Made by a program: the position numbers and the translations under genes. The notes under the pieces are model-generated. The model was not told the DNA's origin. It made no database searches and saw only the letters and a program-made list of their open reading frames with translations. Of a stretch of 64,000 nt of DNA, positions 59,832 to 64,000 are shown piece after piece; position 1 is the first letter of the stretch; each line of letters opens with the position of its first letter. Source of the DNA: Massiliimalia sp050943535 (GTDB taxonomy: Bacteria > Bacillota > Clostridia > Oscillospirales > Ruminococcaceae); NCBI GenBank assembly GCA_050943535.1, contig JBMNPJ010000006.1:62001-126000 (forward strand), given 5' to 3'.

Positions 59832-60758
59832 GTGAAACAGATTTTAGTAATTGGTAGTTTAAATATGGATTTTGTCGTAAGCGTAGAGGAAATGCCTCGA
59901 AAAGGGGAAACCATCTCCGCCAAAAACATGCAGCTAATTGGAGGCGGAAAGGGCGCTAACCAGGCGTGTGCTGCTGGGAAATTAGGAGCTCCCACTGCTA
60001 TGCTGGGAGCGGTGGGAAAAGATACTTATGGCGACCGGCTGTTGGATAGCTTGAAGCAAGCTGGGGTGGATGTTTCCCGAATTCTGCGTCTGGAGGAAGA
60101 AACCACAGGCATTGCTTTAATTACAGTGGATTCTCATGGAGAAAACAGTATCACTGTGATTCCTGGGGCAAATGGGGCGGTAAGTTGTGAATATATTGAA
60201 CGTAACCGAGATTTGATTGCTGCCAGCGACTATGTACTGCTTCAATTGGAAATTCCTATGGAGACTGTGGTTTATGCGGCAAAACTGGCTCATGAAATGG
60301 GAAAAACAGTTATTTTGGACCCGGCGCCTGCTCCGGATCATTTGCCGGACGAGTTGTTTCAATATGTGGATCTTCTCAAGCCCAATGAAACCGAGCTGGA
60401 AAAGCTGTCCGGAATTCCAGTGAATGAAGAAACTTTGAAATCCGCCGCAGAGACGATGAAACACAAAGGAGTCCCCTGTGTTATTGTGACTTTGGGTGGG
60501 GAAGGAATGTACGGCAGTTTTCCTGATGGAAGTGAATGCCGCCTGTACACACAAAAGGTCCCTGTTGTGGATACCACAGCGGCAGGAGATTCTTTTACTG
60601 GAGCCTTGGCAGCAGCCATGGGCGAGGGTGCATCTGTTTTGGAAGCCATGGATTATGCTGGAAAGGTTGCAGCCGTGGTAGTGACCCGCAAAGGAGCACA
60701 GACCTCACTGCCAACCAAGGAGGAAGTAGAAGCATTTTATAGAAATACATCCTTATAA
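59832..60758 (+). CDS. rbsK: Ribokinase
   Basis: Ribokinase phosphorylates D-ribose to ribose-5-phosphate. The 308-residue PfkB-family protein has the N-terminal ILVIGSLNMDFVV, GGGKGANQACAAGKLGA (PfkB signature 1, about residues 38-54), and C-terminal VVDTTAAGDSFTGALAAAM (signature 2 with catalytic Asp, about 245-263). The start is a GTG at 59832; AAGGAG lies 14 bases upstream, longer than usual, and no better in-frame start exists. It follows the ADP-ribosylglycohydrolase-like gene and precedes a terminator, so both form an operon. Relatives that act on other nucleoside sugars are possible. Confidence 0.93.
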   Translation: MKQILVIGSLNMDFVVSVEEMPRKGETISAKNMQLIGGGKGANQACAAGKLGAPTAMLGAVGKDTYGDRLLDSLKQAGVDVSRILRLEEETTGIALITVDSHGENSITVIPGANGAVSCEYIERNRDLIAASDYVLLQLEIPMETVVYAAKLAHEMGKTVILDPAPAPDHLPDELFQYVDLLKPNETELEKLSGIPVNEETLKSAAETMKHKGVPCVIVTLGGEGMYGSFPDGSECRLYTQKVPVVDTTAAGDSFTGALAAAMGEGASVLEAMDYAGKVAAVVVTRKGAQTSLPTKEEVEAFYRNTSL

Positions 60759-60770
60759 AAGGGAATCAAT

Positions 60771-60813
60771 AAAAAATAGAGACAGTATCTTACAGATACT
60801 GTCTCTATTTTTT
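60771..60813. terminator. Bidirectional terminator between ribokinase and ABC permease genes
   Basis: AAAAAATAGAGACAGTATC and GATACTGTCTCTATTTTTT form a perfect 19-bp stem with loop TTACA. A/T flanks make it work on both strands. Confidence 0.95.
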
Positions 60814-60831
60814 ACTTGCTGTATTTTGAGA

Positions 60832-62019
60832 TTAAGCAAATCGTAGGGCATCTACGGGGCGCAGACTGGCGGCTTTTTTAGCTGGATATACGCCAAACAC
60901 AATTCCGGCGGCAACCGAAAATCCGATCGCGATCCACACCATTCTCCAGTCTACTCCTGGAGAAAATCCAAAGGCAAGACAGCCCAAAGCCCCCGCTGTT
61001 AATCCGGAAATAGCACCTACAATGGCACCGGACAAAGAAAGCAGACAGGATTCCATTAAAAATTCCAATAGAATCATTCCCTGAGTGGCACCGATGGATT
61101 TTTTGATTCCAATTTCTCGGGTACGTTCCCCTACAGACACCATCATAACAGTCATAATGGAAAGTCCTGCTACCAGAAGGGAGATTCCAGCAATGGCTGC
61201 CAGCGCTAAGGTTACCGTATCCAAAACACTGTTCAGCTGATTCATTTGGCTGTTCAGATCCTCAACCTGGATTTTGGTGTCCGATTCCTGAGATAAATTT
61301 TGGATGATTGCCTGCCCTGTCATATCCGGGTCTGCGTCAGGTTTGATTTTGGCAACTGCTTGGGAAAATCCGGAACTGAGAGAAAGAGACTGCATGGTGG
61401 TATAGGGCAGATAAACAAAGGATGGCACCATGTCGCCCATCATATTTTGCATCATGGCTCCCCCGGAACGGGCAACACCTACAATTTCAAAGGATTCATA
61501 TTGCTTTCCCAGATAGATCTGCAAAGTTTTTCCAACAATGTTGGAACGGTGATACTGCTCCATTGCAAAGGACTCGTCTACCACGCAAACTTGACTTAAA
61601 GAAGATGCATCTGCATGGGTTAGTTTTCTGCCATGAACTAATTGAGTGGAAAGAATGGCTGTGGCGTTTTCGTCTACGCCCCAAAGCACTAATTTTTCTT
61701 TTTGTTCTCGGATTTTTACAGTGCTGTAATCGGTAACCAAAGGGCTGACAGAAACAACCTGATCTGTTTTGCGGATTTGATCCAGATTTTCTTCGCTAAG
61801 TTTTTGAGAGGAAGATTCTGTGCGGATGAAAAGGCCGTCCATTCCCAGGCTGGAAAGTTCACTGGTAATCATTTTTTTACCGGTTGCACTGATCATGGAG
61901 ATAAGCACCACGGAAAAAACACCGATGGCAATTCCAGCCATGGTTAAAAACGTGCGGGATTTTTTTCGCCAGAGCTGTTTACCAGCAGTAGAGAAAGCAG
62001 TGGACAATAGTTGTTTCAT
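60832..62019 (-). CDS. ABC transporter permease, MacB/FtsX type
   Basis: The 395-residue protein has an N-terminal helix (SRTFLTMAGIAIGVFSVVLISMI), a large MacB-type extracytoplasmic domain (about 45-265), and three C-terminal helices of the FtsX domain (LALAAIAGISLLVAGLSIMTVMMVSVGERTREIGIKKSIGATQGMILLEFLMES, then two more), ending YPAKKAASLRPVDALR. Such permeases act with an ATPase and a HlyD/MacA-type adaptor in export of peptides, antibiotics or lipids. The ATG at 62019 overlaps the adaptor stop (ATGA), showing tight coupling. No ATP-binding protein is encoded next to it. Confidence 0.92.
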   Translation of the reverse strand: MKQLLSTAFSTAGKQLWRKKSRTFLTMAGIAIGVFSVVLISMISATGKKMITSELSSLGMDGLFIRTESSSQKLSEENLDQIRKTDQVVSVSPLVTDYSTVKIREQKEKLVLWGVDENATAILSTQLVHGRKLTHADASSLSQVCVVDESFAMEQYHRSNIVGKTLQIYLGKQYESFEIVGVARSGGAMMQNMMGDMVPSFVYLPYTTMQSLSLSSGFSQAVAKIKPDADPDMTGQAIIQNLSQESDTKIQVEDLNSQMNQLNSVLDTVTLALAAIAGISLLVAGLSIMTVMMVSVGERTREIGIKKSIGATQGMILLEFLMESCLLSLSGAIVGAISGLTAGALGCLAFGFSPGVDWRMVWIAIGFSVAAGIVFGVYPAKKAASLRPVDALRFA

Positions 62020-63023
62020 GAATCTTCCTCCTCACTTTGAGAATAAGGATGAATTCTTTGTCCGCTTTCCTCAATGTCGGACCAGTCTGCGACGACCCAT
62101 TGTTCCCGAGTGATTCCGGATAAAACTTCAATTCCTTCTGATAGCTCTTTCCCGGTTTCTACCGTTTGCCGAATTGCTTTTCCCTGATTCAGGCAGTATA
62201 CAAATTCTTTTCCCTCTTCGTCCTGTCCCACTGCTTCATAAGGAAGAACTCTGGCGATTTGCGGTTGACCAATTTGGATTTTTCCCTTTACGGAATATCC
62301 GGATTTTAACCCCTCCCAATCTGCTAGGGAAACAGTAATGTTGACCACCGTTTCCTGAGTAGTACCAGAAAAAACTGTTTGAGCGGAAGGGGAGATTTCT
62401 TTGACAGTGCCGGAATATGAGCTTTCTTTTTGAGCAGGAGCAGTCAGGGAGACAGCCTGTCCCGGCTCAATTTGAGAGGCATATTCTTCTGGTACCTGCA
62501 AACAGGCTTCCAGGGTGGTTCCGTTGGAAACAGAGGCAGCGTTTTCAGAAGGATAAAGGAGTACCCCGTTATGCAGGTTTAAAGAAGTGATGGTGCCAGT
62601 TTGGTTAGAAATAATAGACTGAGGGATCACAGAACTGACCAGTTTCACATTTTCGGAATCTCCCAGATCTGCCATCACAGACACAGCTTCTTCGGGAAAC
62701 AGTTCAGAAAGTTTTAGTATTTGTGCTAGGGCATTTTTGGTTTCTTCATAGTCTACTGTAGCAATTACATCTCCCGCTTCTACATAATCACCGGTTTTTA
62801 CAAAAATTTGATCCGGTACAATGGGGTAAGAACAGGTGATCTGAGTTTGCATAGGGTCTGATAAGTATCCGTTTGCTGAAACCGAATCCTGATAATGCAC
62901 ATTCCATAAAGAAGTTACCGCTACATCAGGAATCTGATATGCTGCTGCAGCCGGCAGAGAAAGCATGACAGCGCTGATGAAAGCGGTAACAGAACCTAAA
63001 ATCACATATCGTTTCAAAGACAT
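62016..63023 (-). CDS. Efflux adaptor (HlyD/MacA-like membrane-fusion protein)
   Basis: The 335-residue protein has an N-terminal membrane anchor (YVILGSVTAFISAVMLSLPAA), a biotinyl-lipoyl-like hairpin segment (PDQIFVKTGDYVEAGDVIATVDYEETKNAL, about residues 70-100), a short helical region, and beta-barrel/MPD domains (GYSVKGKIQIGQPQIARVLPYEAV and VETGKELSEGIEVLSGITREQWVVA). It is a Gram-positive MacA-like adaptor for the adjacent permease. Start: ATG at 63023, three bases after AAGGA, so a nearby TTG (63017) is possible. It overlaps the permease gene by four bases. The usual third partner, a MacB-type ATPase, is missing from the cluster. Confidence 0.88.
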   Translation of the reverse strand: MSLKRYVILGSVTAFISAVMLSLPAAAAYQIPDVAVTSLWNVHYQDSVSANGYLSDPMQTQITCSYPIVPDQIFVKTGDYVEAGDVIATVDYEETKNALAQILKLSELFPEEAVSVMADLGDSENVKLVSSVIPQSIISNQTGTITSLNLHNGVLLYPSENAASVSNGTTLEACLQVPEEYASQIEPGQAVSLTAPAQKESSYSGTVKEISPSAQTVFSGTTQETVVNITVSLADWEGLKSGYSVKGKIQIGQPQIARVLPYEAVGQDEEGKEFVYCLNQGKAIRQTVETGKELSEGIEVLSGITREQWVVADWSDIEESGQRIHPYSQSEEEDS

Positions 63024-63114
63024 TCTTCCTTTCCAAAGCATTACATAGTATAGTGTTTCTAAAATGGAAAGAGATATGTGAAAAAATTTTTTGTTTTACA
63101 TTTTTAGGACGGAT

Positions 63115-64000
63115 TTATTGCGAAGTGGAATGATCGAAGATGGTTTCGATGGTCTTTTCTGCATGTTCGGGGGAGTACAAAAACCGTTCCATATGGCCGC
63201 TGGTTTGGGTGTAATGATACTCCATAAGAGGATAATCTGCCTGAAAGCTGTCAACCAAAATCAGTTTTACTTTCATTTTTTCAGGAATTAAACTTTTGAT
63301 GTATACGCTGGCATGCTGTCCCGGTCGAACATCTTCCCGCAGTTCTGCCAAACCAGCAAGGTTGGGAGTCAATTCCACAAAGATTCCGTAAGGTTCTACA
63401 GAACGGACAATTCCCGCCACGGTTTCTCCGGGAGCAAATAAGCGGGCATTTTCTTCCCAGCTTCCAAGCAGTTCTTTGTGAGTCAAACAGATTTTTCCGT
63501 CCGGGTCAATGGAGCGCACTACACAAAAAATATCCTGCCCTACCCGAAATCGATCCCTGGGATGAGAAATACGGGATACCGAAATAGAATCAATGGGCAG
63601 AAGGGAAACGATGCCGCATCCAATATCAGCAAAACATCCAAAGGATTCCAGATGGGTTACCCGTGCCGGAATCACATCTCCTGGGGTCAAATGCTGCAGA
63701 TAATCATTTCGGCAGTCTTTTTGCAGCTGGCAGCGGTTGAGTACCGCATAGGGAACCCCCTGATCATCCTGCTCAAAGGATGTAATGTAAAAGGCAACGG
63801 GTTTGTTAACCCGGGACAAGATTGCAATATCTTTTACAGTTCCTTCCCGGATTCCTAAAGCACAGTCTTCTCGGGGGATAATGCCTTTCATGCAGCCTAA
63901 ATCTACAATCAGGTTATGATCACCGTCACATAACATGGCTCTGCCTTCTACAGGACAATGTTCCTTCATGGCTTCATAAAGGGTATCCGGTGTTTGCAGA
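63115..64000 (-). CDS. S1 RNA-binding domain protein (cut by window edge)
   Basis: The frame is open from 64000 down to the stop at 63115; the first ATG in the window (63969) need not be the start, since in-frame codons continue upstream (LQTPDTLYEAMKEHC). About 295 residues are visible. They contain S1-type OB folds (LTPGDVIPARVTHLESFGCFADIGCGIVSLLPIDSIS and FAPGETVAGIVRSVEPYGIFVELTPNLAGLAEL) preceded by a region VDLGCMKGIIPREDCALGI seen in Clostridial S1-like proteins. Such proteins bind RNA, often as ribosomal S1 relatives. The C-terminus is hydrophilic (ETIFDHSTSQ). No operon partner is seen. Confidence 0.88.
   Translation of the reverse strand, partial: LQTPDTLYEAMKEHCPVEGRAMLCDGDHNLIVDLGCMKGIIPREDCALGIREGTVKDIAILSRVNKPVAFYITSFEQDDQGVPYAVLNRCQLQKDCRNDYLQHLTPGDVIPARVTHLESFGCFADIGCGIVSLLPIDSISVSRISHPRDRFRVGQDIFCVVRSIDPDGKICLTHKELLGSWEENARLFAPGETVAGIVRSVEPYGIFVELTPNLAGLAELREDVRPGQHASVYIKSLIPEKMKVKLILVDSFQADYPLMEYHYTQTSGHMERFLYSPEHAEKTIETIFDHSTSQ

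Noticed and set aside
1..64000. CRISPR arrays, prophage or insertion sequences
   Set aside because: No regularly spaced repeats, cas genes, integrase, transposase or phage structural genes were seen.

Overview
The window reads as chromosomal DNA of a strictly anaerobic, low-to-mid GC Firmicute of class Clostridia, most likely a gut Oscillospirales/Ruminococcaceae-type organism. This is inferred from clostridial Shine-Dalgarno sequences and sigma-A promoters, a type III glutamine synthetase, an ANTAR regulator next to glnA, YesM/YesN-type two-component genes, the ylxM-ffh-rpsP-khpA-rimM-trmD order and the HydG maturase. No phage, transposase or CRISPR array was seen. Species cannot be named from sequence alone.

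Layout. (1) 1-14.9 kb is a nitrogen-assimilation island: pyrG (cut by the window edge), an ANTAR RNA-binding regulator and glnA on the minus strand, then on the plus strand type III glutamine synthetase, an AmtB-PII fusion, asnB, gltB and gltD. The leaders of glnA, GSIII and amtB carry hexaloop hairpins (A at loop position 1, G at position 4) embedded in terminator or long hairpin structures, as expected of targets of the ANTAR protein. (2) 15-21 kb holds metabolic singletons: a BaiN-like flavoprotein, a tandem GT2 glycosyltransferase, a Gfo/Idh/MocA oxidoreductase and a VOC protein. (3) 21-30 kb is a carbohydrate uptake region: a YesM/YesN-type two-component system (the kinase is frameshifted in this sequence) divergent from a three-gene CUT1 ABC transporter, followed by a URO-D-like protein divergent from an AraC regulator. 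(4) 30-38 kb is housekeeping: the ylxM-to-trmD operon, HPr, a small membrane protein, a CwlD-like amidase and radA. (5) 38-47 kb is accessory: marR-MATE, a secreted beta-helix protein with cell-wall-binding repeats, ThuA-like/AraC, a chloramphenicol acetyltransferase, a tandemly duplicated lipoprotein gene (one copy nonsense-mutated), and a second MATE pump. (6) 48-53 kb is a ROK-regulated sugar group: a zinc dehydrogenase, a ROK repressor, sucrose phosphorylase and a HAD phosphatase, sharing a palindrome near their promoters. (7) 53-56 kb is a [FeFe]-hydrogenase maturation operon: a structured leader with a terminator, a TM1266-like regulator, HydG and an 11-TM NSS amino-acid transporter. (8) 56-64 kb has a membrane protein with an FtsW-like motif, a multidomain ADP-ribosylglycohydrolase-like protein with ribokinase, an export module lacking its ATPase, and an S1-domain protein running off the window.

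How it fits together. AmtB-PII, two glutamine synthetases, GOGAT, AsnB and CTP synthase cover ammonium import, glutamine and glutamate synthesis, and glutamine use; the ANTAR protein is their probable common post-initiation regulator. The most interesting candidates are the ANTAR/hexaloop regulon, the structured leader before the hydrogenase-maturation operon with an NSS transporter that could supply the HydG substrate tyrosine, the shared ROK operators, and the ADP-ribosylglycohydrolase-ribokinase pair. A roughly 140-bp dispersed repeat with tRNA-like pieces occurs twice, at 44 kb and inverted at 56 kb.
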